Positions 1 through 9,400 of a stretch of 46,655 nt of DNA are shown in pieces (positions within the stretch are counted from its first letter, which is position 1; every line of letters begins with the position of its first letter). Below the pieces are notes generated by a model. The model was not told the DNA's origin. It worked only from the letters and a program-made list of their open reading frames with translations, and did no database searches. The stretch is from Erysipelotrichales bacterium (GTDB lineage: Bacteria > Bacillota_I > Bacilli_A > Erysipelotrichales > Erysipelotrichaceae), in NCBI GenBank assembly GCA_910576855.1, contig CAJTJP010000025.1, positions 1 to 46,655 on the forward strand. Direction: 5' to 3'. The position numbers and the translations under genes were made by a program.

Positions 1-558
1 GTCAATATGACAAAGACGAAAATCACAAAGCCTAATGATTTGAAGTATTTAGGTTTTGGATTCTACCACGATAAAACCATAGGAACATGGAAACTGCGAG
101 CACATGAAAGCAGTATAAAGAAATTCAAACAAGCGCTGAAAAGACTTACGATAAGGAAAAACTCTATGAAAATGGAAGAGAGAATCAGAAAGCTGAATCA
201 AGTAATCAGAGGATGGATAAACTATTTTTCAATATGTAATATGAAAACAAATATGGAAAAGATAGATGCCCATTTGAGAACAAGATTGCGAGTGATAATC
301 TGGAAGCAGTGGAAAGTGCCGAACAGAAGGCAATGGGGCTTACAGAAACTGGGAATCGGAAAAGATTTAGCAAGACAGACATCTTATATGGGAAACCACT
401 ATCAATGGGTCGTAACGAAAACATGTGTAGTGAGAGCAATCAGTAAAAGAAAACTAACCCAAAAAGGATTAGTCAGTTGCCTAGATTACTATACGAAACA
501 ACATACTTTGAAATTGAGACGAACCGCCATGTGCCGAACGGCATGCATGGTGGTGTGA
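1..558 (+). CDS. Group II intron reverse transcriptase/maturase, C-terminal part (5' truncated by window)
   Basis: The reading frame is open from the first base, so the gene begins upstream of the window; the first ATG seen, at 7, is internal. The visible 183 residues match the end of LtrA-type intron-encoded proteins: the motif LKYLGFGFY (end of the RT domain), then the maturase (domain X) stretch with IRGWINYF and the RRQWGLQKLG region. RT catalytic motifs must lie upstream. The protein would help splice and mobilise its host intron. The last 12 or so codons run into the predicted intron domain V, so the same bases serve as ribozyme and coding sequence. It lies upstream of element regulators and a large serine recombinase, reminiscent of Tn5397, which also carries a group II intron. 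Identity is confident; activity cannot be judged. Confidence 0.88.
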   Translation, partial: VNMTKTKITKPNDLKYLGFGFYHDKTIGTWKLRAHESSIKKFKQALKRLTIRKNSMKMEERIRKLNQVIRGWINYFSICNMKTNMEKIDAHLRTRLRVIIWKQWKVPNRRQWGLQKLGIGKDLARQTSYMGNHYQWVVTKTCVVRAISKRKLTQKGLVSCLDYYTKQHTLKLRRTAMCRTACMVV

Positions 559-586
559 GAGGGTAATTATATTTACCCTACTCGAT
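521..586 (+). ncRNA. Group II intron 3' end: domains V and VI
   Basis: From 521 the sequence folds as a domain V hairpin: GAACCGCCATGTGCC pairs with GGCATGCATGGTGGT around a GAAC tetraloop. It is followed by GTGAGAGG and a domain VI-like hairpin (GAGGGTAA / TTACCCT). The intron probably ends at the AT near 585-586, after CCCTACTCGAT. Domain V is the catalytic core of these ribozymes. The exact 3' splice site is inferred from the usual end motif. Confidence 0.72.
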
Positions 587-699
587 TTGTCGTTTTTTAT
601 CGGAATGTGCCGCAGGGCTGTTTCTACTGTTGGCTGTCGTTCGCCGCCTTTCCAATCTGGATTTTTACATTTTCAAAATTCGGATTGGAGGAAAATACG

Positions 700-1209
700 G
701 TGAAATACGCACCAAGAAAAGTATATATCAAAGAAAGTAGCGGCTATGTGGAACTGTCTTATAAGGATTTCTGCCGCCGTAGGCAAGCCGACCAAAGCTA
801 TATGGACAAGCTGTTTATCCCCGTGCAGGGCTGCCTGCTTGAAGTCATGCGGGAACAGTACGCAGATTTCTACAAGGAGAAAGAACGGTGGCGTTATCTG
901 AAAAAGCTGGACACAAATCACAGCCTGCTGTCACTGGAGGGTTTTACAGACAGCGAGGGGAATGTGCTTGATTTCATTATTGATGAAACAGTGGACGTTG
1001 CGGAAACCGTTGTCCATGCAGTGATGATGGACAGGCTGAAAGCTGCCTTTTCCTTATTGTCGGATGGTGAGCAGGCATTAGTAAAGGCAATCTTTTTTGA
1101 GGAACTTTCCGAGAGGGAAGTCGGATTGCGGTTAGGCATAACGCAGAGTGTTGTAAACAAACGCAAAGCCAAAATCCTTGCGAAGCTGAGAACGATAATC
1201 GAGAACTAA
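700..1209 (+). CDS. Sigma-70 region-4-like regulator of the conjugative element
   Basis: A 169-residue protein. The frame is open from 607, but a GGAGG at 686-691 points to the GTG at 700 (VKYAPRKVYIK) as start. The C-terminal ~55 residues form a sigma region 4/HTH: LLSDGEQALVKAIFF, ELSEREVGLRLGITQSVVNKRKAKIL. There is no clear sigma region 2. Small proteins of this kind are common in the regulatory part of Tn916/Tn1549-type elements, near the recombinase, and probably control element transcription. It sits just after the intron 3' end and is followed by a hairpin terminator and a second, shorter sigma-like gene. Role as regulator is inference from family and position. Confidence 0.72.
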   Translation: MKYAPRKVYIKESSGYVELSYKDFCRRRQADQSYMDKLFIPVQGCLLEVMREQYADFYKEKERWRYLKKLDTNHSLLSLEGFTDSEGNVLDFIIDETVDVAETVVHAVMMDRLKAAFSLLSDGEQALVKAIFFEELSEREVGLRLGITQSVVNKRKAKILAKLRTIIEN

Positions 1210-1223
1210 ATTTTATGGCGTTC

Positions 1224-1265
1224 AGCCCCCTTGTTTTTTCCTTTGGGAAAATGAGGGGGCTTTTC
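1224..1265 (+). terminator. Rho-independent terminator or attenuator between two sigma-like genes
   Basis: AGCCCCCT (1224-1231) pairs with AGGGGGCT (1254-1261); an inner TTTTTCC/GGGAAAA extension lengthens the stem, and TTTTCC follows. It lies 15 nt after the first sigma-like gene and about 40 nt before the second. Confidence 0.65.
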
Positions 1266-1303
1266 CTGCCCTCTCAATCAATTTCGATTGGAGGAAAAGA
1301 AAC

Positions 1304-1729
1304 ATGGCATATAACCACGGACGGGAGGACAGGAAATGGCGCATCTGGAAAGAAGCCGAGGAAAGGGTTCTGCGTGAGTGCGGCGTTGATGAAGCGGTCA
1401 TTGAGCAAATCCGCACAGACGACAGGGCAGATTTTAATTCCAACAGGAGGTTTTACCGATGGACGAGCGACTTCGGGGAGTACCTTGAGGAAATGGTGGG
1501 CAGGGAGAAACAGGCAGAGATAAGGACGGTAACGGATTTACTGGATGAGATTGAAAGCAAAACTCTGTACCTTGCCTTAGTCACAGTGGACAGACGTACA
1601 TTACAAATCGTCTTGCTGAAAATGCAGGGTTACTCCACAAAAGAAATTGCCCTGCTCGTGCATTTGAAGGCAGGGGCTGTATATGCGAGGGTGGCTCATT
1701 TACGTAAGAGGTTGCGTAAGATTTTATAA
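1304..1729 (+). CDS. Small sigma-like HTH protein (141 aa)
   Basis: Starts at ATG 1304 with GGAGG 12 nt upstream. The N-terminal half is charged and helical (GREDRKWRIWKEAEERVLREC). The last ~55 residues resemble sigma region 4: RRTLQIVLLKMQGYSTKEIALLVHLKAGAVYARVAHLRKRLRK. It is the second DNA-binding regulator in tandem before the serine recombinase gene, an arrangement typical of the regulatory end of Gram-positive conjugative transposons. It probably regulates transfer or excision genes, but the target is not visible. Confidence 0.68.
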   Translation: MAYNHGREDRKWRIWKEAEERVLRECGVDEAVIEQIRTDDRADFNSNRRFYRWTSDFGEYLEEMVGREKQAEIRTVTDLLDEIESKTLYLALVTVDRRTLQIVLLKMQGYSTKEIALLVHLKAGAVYARVAHLRKRLRKIL

Positions 1730-1758
1730 TGATGTAGTCTGCTTTTCTGTGAAATGTT

Positions 1759-1785
1759 GAGTGAGAGGTCAAAAGCTTCTCACTC
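1759..1785 (+). repeat. Inverted repeat after the sigma-like gene
   Basis: GAGTGAGA (1759-1766) and TCTCACTC (1778-1785) form a perfect 8-bp stem with an 11-nt loop. A weak T-rich stretch follows. It may be a terminator, or a recombinase or regulator site near the truncated recombinase. Confidence 0.45.
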
Positions 1786-1822
1786 ATTCTTTATATATGG
1801 TATCTCTTTATATGTTCTCTAA

Positions 1823-3526
1823 TGGAATTATACAGAAGTCTTTTTCCCAGAGCATAATGTGAGGTATATAGCGGTCAATGACGGCGTGGACACACTCAAT
1901 AAATCGGCAATGGACATCACGCCTTTCCGTAACATCCTAAACGAAATGTATGCTGCCGACATATCGGTTAAGATAAAATCGGCGTACCGAGCAAGGTTTC
2001 AGCAGGGGAAATTCATGGGGACGTATGCGCCCTACGGGTATATCAAAGACCCTGCCGACCATAACCATCTGCTGATAGATGACAGGGTGGCTCATGTGGT
2101 AAGGGAGATATTCGACCTTGCATTAGCAGGGAATGGGATTGAAAAAATCCGTAAACATCTCAATAAGCAGCATATCCTATGCCCCGCCGCTTTTTCGGTT
2201 TCGCAGGGGGAAACAGGATATGAAAGGCATTTTGAGGGGGACGAGGACAGACGCTATTTCTGGAGCAATAACAGCGTGAGGAATATCCTAAGAAGCCCCG
2301 TTTATGCAGGGAACCTTGTCGGTTACAGACGGGTTGCCGTCAGCATGAAAAGCAAGAAAAAACTGTACAGGCTACCCGAAGAATGGGAAGTGATAACCAA
2401 CACCCATGAGGGCATAGTCACGCAGGCGGAGTTTGACACCGTACAGCAGCTTATGACGAGCCGCAGGCGGGAACAGAACGCAGGGGGATTTAAAAATATA
2501 TTTGCAGGCGTTATCAAGTGTGCAGACTGCGGATATGCCATGCGGGCGATGAGCGCAAACAGGAGGAAACGCCCAGACATTATCGACTGCGTACAATATA
2601 ACTGCAACAATTATGGCAGATATGGCAATACAATATGTACCGCACACAGCGTGGAAGCGAGGGACTTGTTTAACGCCGTCCTTGCCGACATCAACCGCTT
2701 TGCGGATATGGCGGTAAATGATGAAAAGGCGGTAAGAACCATAGAGAGGCGGCTCACGGAAACAGACCAGAGCAGGGCGAAAACATTGGAGAAAGAACAA
2801 AAGAAGCTGAACAAACGCCTTGCAGAGCTTGACAGGCTGTTTTCTTCTCTTTACGAGGATAAAGTCATGGAGCGTATCACCGAGCGGAATTTTGAGATGA
2901 TGTCGGGGAGATACCAAAAAGAACAGCTTGAAATCGAAGCACGGTTGAGGGAAGTAACGGAAAGGCTTAACGAAAGCTACGAGAAATCACAGGGAATCCG
3001 TGACTTCCTCTCCCTTATCCGCAACTATCAAGGATTAAAAGAACTGGACGCAACAGTGGTAAATGCGCTGATAGACAAGATATTTGTTTCGGAGCGTGAG
3101 AAGATGGCGGACGGAACAGTGAAACAGAAAATCAAGATTTGTTATAAATTCATCGGCTTTGTCGGTGAATTACATATCACACCCACAAAGCGGTGGACAG
3201 CGTTGCCCGCTAAACATTGTACGGTATGTGGAGTTGAATACGTCCCTGGCTCTGCCATATCAAAGTATTGCCTTGTTTGTGCCAGAAAAGTAAGGTTGGA
3301 AAGGTCAAACGAGAGCAGACGCAGGAGCAGAGAGCAGAAAAGGATGGCATGTATTGAACCGTCCGCAAAAAATGACCGACTTGCTTCGCCAACAGGGAAG
3401 GAAGCTGTTCAATCAATGTTACCTCTAAGTGTGCGTCAGCCAATAAGCAGGCAAGCTCTAAGCCGAGTATTCCTCCGCCGACAACAATACAGCGGCGATT
3501 GCGTTTCGCATATTCACTCAGCTTAA
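1823..3526 (+). pseudogene. Large serine recombinase lacking its catalytic N-terminus
   Basis: The frame opens right after a stop at 1820-1822 and reads YTEVFFPEHNVRYIAVNDGVDT, which in TnpX/TndX-type recombinases lies about 100 residues into the protein. The catalytic-serine part of the resolvase domain is therefore missing. What remains is the end of the resolvase domain, the recombinase domain (YAPYGYIKDP, GIEKIRKHLN), a zinc ribbon with CADCGYAMRAM near residue 220 of the open frame, a long coiled coil (EKEQKKLNKRLAELDRLFSSLY) and a CTVCG...CLVCA zinc finger. The 3' end runs out of the element: from about 3385 the frame is antisense to the interrupted oxidoreductase gene, so the last ~45 residues are host-encoded. 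Translation could only start at GTG 1859 without a good ribosome site. Almost certainly a non-functional remnant; the deletion cause is unknown. Confidence 0.82.
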
Positions 3527-3971
3527 CAGCGTCCTCCATGCTTCGAAAGGTCAAAATATTCTCATAGTCATAGAAGTCGTGCGGCCGTTTCGCTTTTGCA
3601 CCTGTCGCAATGATACATTCATCATAAGGAACAAGCTTATGATTTGCCAAATGAAGCTCTTTTCGCTTTGTATCGATATGAATCACTCGCTGTTTTAAAT
3701 TGAGTGCAATTTCCTTTTCCTTATACCATTTCGCATCATGCAGATAAAGCTGATGCTCCTTGTGATAAAGCTGCTTGCTTAATAATCGGCGTTCATAGGG
3801 AAGCTGAGCGGATTCACTGTAAATTGAAATCGCTCCGTCAAAGTTAAGTCTGCGAAGTGTTTCGGCAGCTGAAACTGCGGCAATACCACTTCCGATAATA
3901 ATGATACGGCGCTTTGCTTTCTGCTTTTCTTGTGCTTTTGTTTGCTTATGATATTCTTGTAAATGATTCAT
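3384..3971 (-). pseudogene. FAD/NAD(P)-dependent oxidoreductase, 5' fragment split by element insertion
   Basis: Antisense reading gives a pyridine nucleotide-disulfide oxidoreductase resembling rubredoxin/nitrite reductase NADH-FAD proteins: FAD-binding GSGIAAVSAAE after RRIIIIG, then ATGAKAKRP, then NAD-binding VVGGGILGLELA. Homology stops after the LEVTLIEQLPSLLAKQ region, near 3381-3384, where the sequence becomes recombinase-element DNA; the rest of the NAD domain and the interface domain are gone. The frame is open up to 4088, but ATG 3971 (MNHLQEYHKQ) fits the usual family length better; no strong ribosome site is seen. The missing 3' part should lie beyond the other end of the element, outside the window. 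The fragment is divergent from the M18 aminopeptidase gene. Confidence 0.8.
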
Positions 3972-4116
3972 AGTAATACCCGGTACATGAATTTTTGACC
4001 GTTGTACCTTTTCCTTTCTTTTCAATATCAGTATGGACAAGGTAACGGTGTCTAAAACAGAATCATTGGCGAAGTGAAAGATAATCATCGGTTTTGCTTA
4101 AAAACAGATCGAAGTG

Positions 4117-4141
4117 TGATATAATATTCTGCACAGAGGTG
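4117..4141 (+). promoter_or_regulatory. Extended -10 promoter of the M18 aminopeptidase operon
   Basis: TGATATAAT at 4117-4125 is a perfect extended -10. A candidate -35 (TTGCTT, 4094-4099) is 20 nt away, which is too far to matter much. GAGGTG (4136-4141) precedes ATG 4148. Confidence 0.55.
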
Positions 4142-4147
4142 ATAAGA

Positions 4148-5467
4148 ATGAACCATCAATCAGTAAAGGACATGCTGTCTTTTATTCATAAAAGTCCGAC
4201 CTGCTTTCATGCAGTCGATAATATCAAAAGCATCTTATCGGAAAACGGTTTTGTTCAGCTTCATGAGGAGGAGAATTGGCCGATTGAAGAGAACGGGAAA
4301 TATTTTGTGATTCGTAATCAATCCAGTGTGATTGCATTTCATATCGGCCGAGAGCTTTCCGATTACAGTTTTCAAATCGTTGCTTCTCATAGTGATTCCC
4401 CTTGTTTTAAGGTAAAGGAGAATGCGCTTTTAGAGGTCAAAAATGTGTATACGCAGTTAAATACGGAGGGGTACGGCGGAATGCTGTGCTCTACTTGGTT
4501 TGATCGTCCGCTTTCCTTGGCTGGTCGTGCTTTAGTAAAAGAGGGTCAGCGTATCGTAAGTAAGTTGATTCATTTCGATCGTGATTTATTGATGATTCCG
4601 AATTTGGCAATTCATATGAATCGTAAGGCAAATGACGGTTTGTCTTATAATAAACAAATCGATATGCTGCCGTTACTTTGCAGCGGTGTGATGAGTGAAG
4701 CAGATTATCTGCAGCTGCTTGCCGACGAGCTGCAGGTTTCTAAGGAGAATATCTGCGCAACGGATTTATTCTTATATAATCGCGTTGAGCCATGTATATG
4801 GGGAGTGAATGAGGAGTTTTTAGCTGCGCCGCGCTTAGATGATTTAGAATGTGCTTATACAAGCCTGCAGGGCTTTATCAGCGGACATCATCGAAGCACC
4901 GTTCAGGTTTATGCGTGCTTTGATAATGAGGAGGTCGGCTCATTGACTAAGCAGGGAGCAGATTCTACCTTTTTATCAAGCGTCTTACAGCGTATTAATA
5001 ACGGATTAGGAAAAAACAATGAGCAGTATTATCGTGCGCTTGCGAACAGCTTTATGGTCAGTGCTGATAATGCTCATGCGCTTTCTCCGAATCATCCCGA
5101 GAAATGTGATGCACGCAATTTTGCTTTGATGAATGAAGGAATCGTGATCAAATCCAATGCTGCTCAGCATTATACAAGTGATGCGGTAAGTATTGCCCTG
5201 TTTAAGGAAATCTGTGCAAGCGCAGGGGTAAAGACACAGACCTTTTTAAATCGCAGTGATGAAGTCGGCGGAGGAACCTTGGGCAATCTTTCGCAGGCGC
5301 ATGTGTCACTCAATACGATCGATATCGGTTTGGCTCAGCTGGCAATGCACTCTGCCTATGAAACAGCCGGTGTTTATGATGTAGAGTATATGATACGGGC
5401 AATGAAGGAGTTTTACAGCTCATGTATCAAACAAATCAACTCAACGGAATATGAGGTGATGAAATAA
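4148..5467 (+). CDS. apeB: M18 family aspartyl/leucyl aminopeptidase
   Basis: A 439-residue cytosolic metallopeptidase that removes N-terminal, often acidic, residues from peptides. Start at ATG 4148 is chosen because GAGGTG sits 7 nt upstream; the frame extends further back without one. Expected di-metal ligands and catalytic residues are present: His81 in ASHSDSP, Asp231 in RLDDLE, Glu261-Glu262 in DNEEVGS, Asp307 in SADNAHA and His401 in LAMHS. Length matches the family (about 420-480). Its stop (TAA) overlaps the start of the next gene (TAATG), so the two are translationally coupled. An intact housekeeping gene. Confidence 0.92.
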   Translation: MNHQSVKDMLSFIHKSPTCFHAVDNIKSILSENGFVQLHEEENWPIEENGKYFVIRNQSSVIAFHIGRELSDYSFQIVASHSDSPCFKVKENALLEVKNVYTQLNTEGYGGMLCSTWFDRPLSLAGRALVKEGQRIVSKLIHFDRDLLMIPNLAIHMNRKANDGLSYNKQIDMLPLLCSGVMSEADYLQLLADELQVSKENICATDLFLYNRVEPCIWGVNEEFLAAPRLDDLECAYTSLQGFISGHHRSTVQVYACFDNEEVGSLTKQGADSTFLSSVLQRINNGLGKNNEQYYRALANSFMVSADNAHALSPNHPEKCDARNFALMNEGIVIKSNAAQHYTSDAVSIALFKEICASAGVKTQTFLNRSDEVGGGTLGNLSQAHVSLNTIDIGLAQLAMHSAYETAGVYDVEYMIRAMKEFYSSCIKQINSTEYEVMK

Positions 5468-6123
5468 TGCCGAAGTATGAATTTGAATATCGTTTATTTT
5501 ATGAGAATAACGAGCGGGCAGGTAAGCTTTCACAGGAGGATTATAATGCTTACTTGGAAATGATTGACTTTATGCGGGAACAAGGGGAAAGTATTATCAG
5601 TATTGATATTTATATGGCTGAGGCATTAAAGGACTTTGAGACTGCGGCAGCGAAGGGGCAAAAGGCAAAGAATTTGATCGGTAAGGATCGAAAGGATTAT
5701 TTGAAAACCCTGAAACAAAGGGTCGATTATACAGGGCAGTTGGCACTTCGTAAGATGAAGGAAAGTGAAGGCTTTCAATTCAGCGGTGTCATCATGTATC
5801 TTTTTGCCGCTGTTGTCTGTTATTTCTTTCGTGAGGTACTTACAGGAAGGTATTTATTGGGTTTTCTTGTAGATTTATCCATTGCCTTGTTTTCGGCATT
5901 CTTTGTGGCTGTAGGCATTTATCAGCGCAGAAAAATCATCAAGCGTTGGAATTTTACTGCCAATACGTTTATTATTGATTCCTTTATGCTTGTGATCAGT
6001 GTTTTGATTGTGTACATGATGCGTAATCAAAGCTATGATATTTCAGCAGTTTTATTATTGGGCGGCTTTATTTCAAGCAATCTGTTGATGAAAAGGGAAT
6101 TTAACCGGATAGCTTATAAGTAG
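5467..6123 (+). CDS. Membrane protein with cytosolic N-terminal domain (DUF1048/DUF1129-like style)
   Basis: A 218-residue protein. Residues 1-100 are soluble and helical (LSQEDYNAYLEMIDFMREQG...), with a Lys-rich amphipathic segment. Four hydrophobic segments follow at roughly 105-122, 127-150, 163-181 and 187-205. Its start ATG overlaps the apeB stop, so it is coupled to the aminopeptidase. The general plan (short helical cytosolic domain followed by four membrane passes) resembles DUF1129/DUF1048-type membrane proteins, but I cannot assign a function. It is followed at once by a terminator, closing a two-gene operon. Confidence 0.75.
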   Translation: MPKYEFEYRLFYENNERAGKLSQEDYNAYLEMIDFMREQGESIISIDIYMAEALKDFETAAAKGQKAKNLIGKDRKDYLKTLKQRVDYTGQLALRKMKESEGFQFSGVIMYLFAAVVCYFFREVLTGRYLLGFLVDLSIALFSAFFVAVGIYQRRKIIKRWNFTANTFIIDSFMLVISVLIVYMMRNQSYDISAVLLLGGFISSNLLMKREFNRIAYK

Positions 6124-6145
6124 GATGTCGTGCACATCCTTTTTT
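6122..6145 (+). terminator. Terminator of the apeB operon
   Basis: AGGATGT (6122-6128) pairs with ACATCCT (6134-6140) around CGTGC, followed by T6. The stem includes part of the stop codon of the membrane protein gene. Confidence 0.8.
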
Positions 6146-6446
6146 GTGCTTATTGGTGTTATGATATGAATAAATGCTTGTATTTAGATGATATGTGAAA
6201 AAAATATAATCACTGCGAACAAATGTAGATCAAGTGCACTCTATAATATGAGTTTTACGGTTTTGGATAAAATAGTAGAAACATACATAAAAATATCATT
6301 ATGTTTCTAAAAGCAGACAATTATAGACATACGTTTCTGATGTAGAAATGTATGTTTTTTGTTCGTAAAGCATACAATTTTGGCTGTTTTCCCGCTATTT
6401 CTTAAAGTCTACCTTTGTAGATATTGAGAAGGAAGGGAATAGGATT
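6146..6446 (+). promoter_or_regulatory. 300-nt leader upstream of the giant surface protein, with two hairpins
   Basis: There is no coding frame here. TAGAAACAT (6276-6284) pairs with ATGTTTCTA (6301-6309). A second, stronger hairpin pairs CATACGTTTCT (6328-6338) with AGAAATGTATG (6344-6354) and is followed by T6, a textbook intrinsic terminator with no gene directly upstream. The arms of the two hairpins are related (AGAAAC/AGAAAT plus CATAC/CATTA), so alternative pairing is possible. TATAAT occurs at about 6242-6247. Either a short transcript ends here, or the hairpin attenuates the surface-protein gene. Start ATG 6447 has AGGAAGGG upstream. No known riboswitch class was recognised. Confidence 0.5.
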
Positions 6447-9400
6447 ATGTGGAAAAAGAAATTTGTAGTTATGGCATTAGCACTGTTAGGCACTTTAACT
6501 GCAGGATATATGTTTTTTATTGACCAAATGAATGCGTTCTCTGGAACATTTTCTTCTGATTTTTTGACGAGGACTGGCGCTTCCATATCCCAAAGCACAA
6601 CAACTGTGGGAAACACCGAATGGGAGTTTATTAAAGAGACAGTTATTAATGGCGAAAATGTGTATATTATGCAGCCAAAAGGAAACTTAGGTGTTGTATC
6701 TAAAATTACTAATGCTACTACGGTAAGCGGTGCAGTTTTATATGAGAATACTGAGCATTATCAGTTGAACATATTAGCAAATAAAGCATTAAATACTTTA
6801 GAGAAATCAGCCATGGTTTATTATAATAATCAAGATGCAGCACCCGGTTATATTTTTACTCCTTCTTTGAATGATATGAATGATGGTGGAGTATTTGGAA
6901 TGAACAGTTCATTAAGAATTACACTAGGGCTAAGTAATAATGCAAATCCAATGGAAGGCTTCTATTTACTTGCAACTTCTTATAATAATGGCACTATAGC
7001 AGGTTGGTCAAGAGTAGGAGGGCCCACTGCAGGAGATCCGGGTGGAACGTCCTACCGTTATAATGTTAGCACTGATGGAGCAACGATAACAATTAATGGT
7101 ATTATGGGCGCAAGACCAGTATTCTTATTAAACAAAGAAAAAATTGTTTTTGCGACAACAAACGGTGCAGGAACTAATTGGGATCTGATCCAAAATGCTA
7201 AGGGTAAAATGAAATTGAGAATATATGATGGATCATTAGAAATCTTATTTACTGATATTCAGAACAAAAAGAATGAGAGTGTGACAAGCTTTTCTGAAAA
7301 TGATAGTATGAAAATTATCTATACATCTAGTGGTAAATCTTCAAGTGTAATGTCCGTAATACTTACTGCAAGCAATGGTGATGCTTATTATAAGCGAATT
7401 CAGAACAATATTGGTGGAAATCAGTCTGCTACTATAGATTTAAAGGGAATCCCTGTTGGCAAATATGATGTTTCTATTGCTTCAGAACAAGTTTCCGGTG
7501 ATGATCGACCGGTTGCTTCTTCGAAACTGGTATCTGCGGGTAAAATTGAAATAGTGGCCACGCATAAGCTCACCTATACCAAACAACCTGATAGCGGAGC
7601 TTCTGCAGGAAAAGAATATGAATTCAGTAAGAATGTAGATGCAGGACAAATTGTAGGTAAGGTTACAGCGAATCCTTTAGGTGTTACTCCGTTAGTTTAT
7701 GAAATCATCGGTAATGGAGATGATAGTTATAAGAACTTTGAAATCGAAGGCTTAGACGGCAATCATGCTTCAAGCAGTACACCGTTAAATGTGAAGATCA
7801 AGAGTGGTGCGCCTGATTTAGTCAACGGCGGTTTAAAAGCAGGTACTTATAAATTCTGTATTACTGCAGTAGATGATAACGGGTATCCTGTGGATAAAGC
7901 AGGAAATCCGGCTGAAAAGGTGTGTACATCTTTAACAGTAGAAAAGACATTGCCAACAATTACCTTTGATCAAGATGATAAGGCTATAACTTTTGTATCG
8001 GGAGATGCTACAAATACGACAACACACAGTGAACATGCGAAGCATACAAGTGAGGAAAAAGATGCGGATGATGTAGGAATTGAATATTCTTTCGTTTCAG
8101 GAAGCAGTAATATTATTTCAAGCGGTTTGCCGTTTACTTCATCCAATGCAGGTGATAATGCGGATATTGTGTTTGCGCCAAATGTGACAGGCAGTATCGT
8201 GATTCAAGCAAAACTACCGGAAAGTGATAATTATGAGGAAGCGATAACTACCAAAACGATTACATTACAATTAGGTATTGTCGCCAATTATGTGGAAACA
8301 AAAACAAATATCAAGGCAGGAAGTACAGAAGCGAAACCGCCTACAAGCTATGTACAGGGAAACCGTATCGGTTATGTAGATGTAAGCGGCGGTGTAACAC
8401 CATATACGTACTCTTTACCGAGTGGGAAAGGAAATAATGGTTCCTTTTATATTGATAACAGCGGTAATGTTTATGTGAATCAAGGAGTAGGAAGTAACGG
8501 TCTGACTCCCGGTGATTATGAAATAGAAATTGAAGTAAAGGATAATACCTCTCCAACAAAGATGACAGCGACTGTTAAAAAGACAATTACAATATCAGCC
8601 GCAGAATTAGAAGGAGTGGGCTGGGAGAATCCAAAGGATCCGGGCAAGGCATTGGCTTCTAATGTCTATGAGATTACGTATGATCCAAGCGGTGAACCAA
8701 ACAACGGCGGTGTATTTAATACCAAACTGATTGAAACAAAAACAGATACTTTGAAAAATACAGTAATCACATATACGTTAGAACCGAATCCTAATGATGT
8801 ATTGAGTATTTCAGGTTCAAGTACAGTACAAGCTACAGTGAAAAAGGCAAGTGATGATACAACGAAAAACAAGGTGAAGATCAAAGCCCATATCACCGGG
8901 GGAATTTACGGTACCACAGGTGTAGATACCGAATTGATTGTGAATGTGAAAAAATATCCACAGACAATCGCATTTCCTGATACGAAGCTGTTAAAACTGC
9001 CTGTAGGCGGTGCATGTACCGCAGTACCGGCAGAGATCACTTCTGATTATCATAAAAAAGATGAAGAAATTCAGTATACATCAAGCAATACGAACAGTAA
9101 TGCGCCATTCACCATTAATGCGAAAGGAGAAGTGTGTCCGACAAGTAATAAGGATAATGCAGGAAGTGCGACACTGACCGGAACCTTAAATGGTGATGAC
9201 AATTATGAAACAGCGACCACAGAAACAGGCAGAGTGATTCAGATCTATGTACCGGGCAATATTGAAGTGACAGGAAGTATTGAAGACGGCGGAACAGAGA
9301 ATGTGACTTATAATGCCGATACAGTGAAAAAGAAGGCACTCTATACAAGTACGAATCCCAATAACGGAACAGCGAAAAGAGATGCGACAGTGGCACAGGT

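Noticed and set aside
607-699. N-terminal extension of the sigma-like protein from ATG 607
   Set aside because: No ribosome site there, and the hydrophobic 31 residues are unlike the family; GTG 700 has GGAGG at proper distance.
3210-3383. C-terminal part of the minus-strand oxidoreductase frame
   Set aside because: After SLLAKQ the frame reads recombinase-element DNA antisense and has no oxidoreductase similarity.
6146-6446. Possible cyclic-di-GMP riboswitch before the surface protein
   Set aside because: The conserved GEMM core motifs are not present; only simple hairpins are seen.
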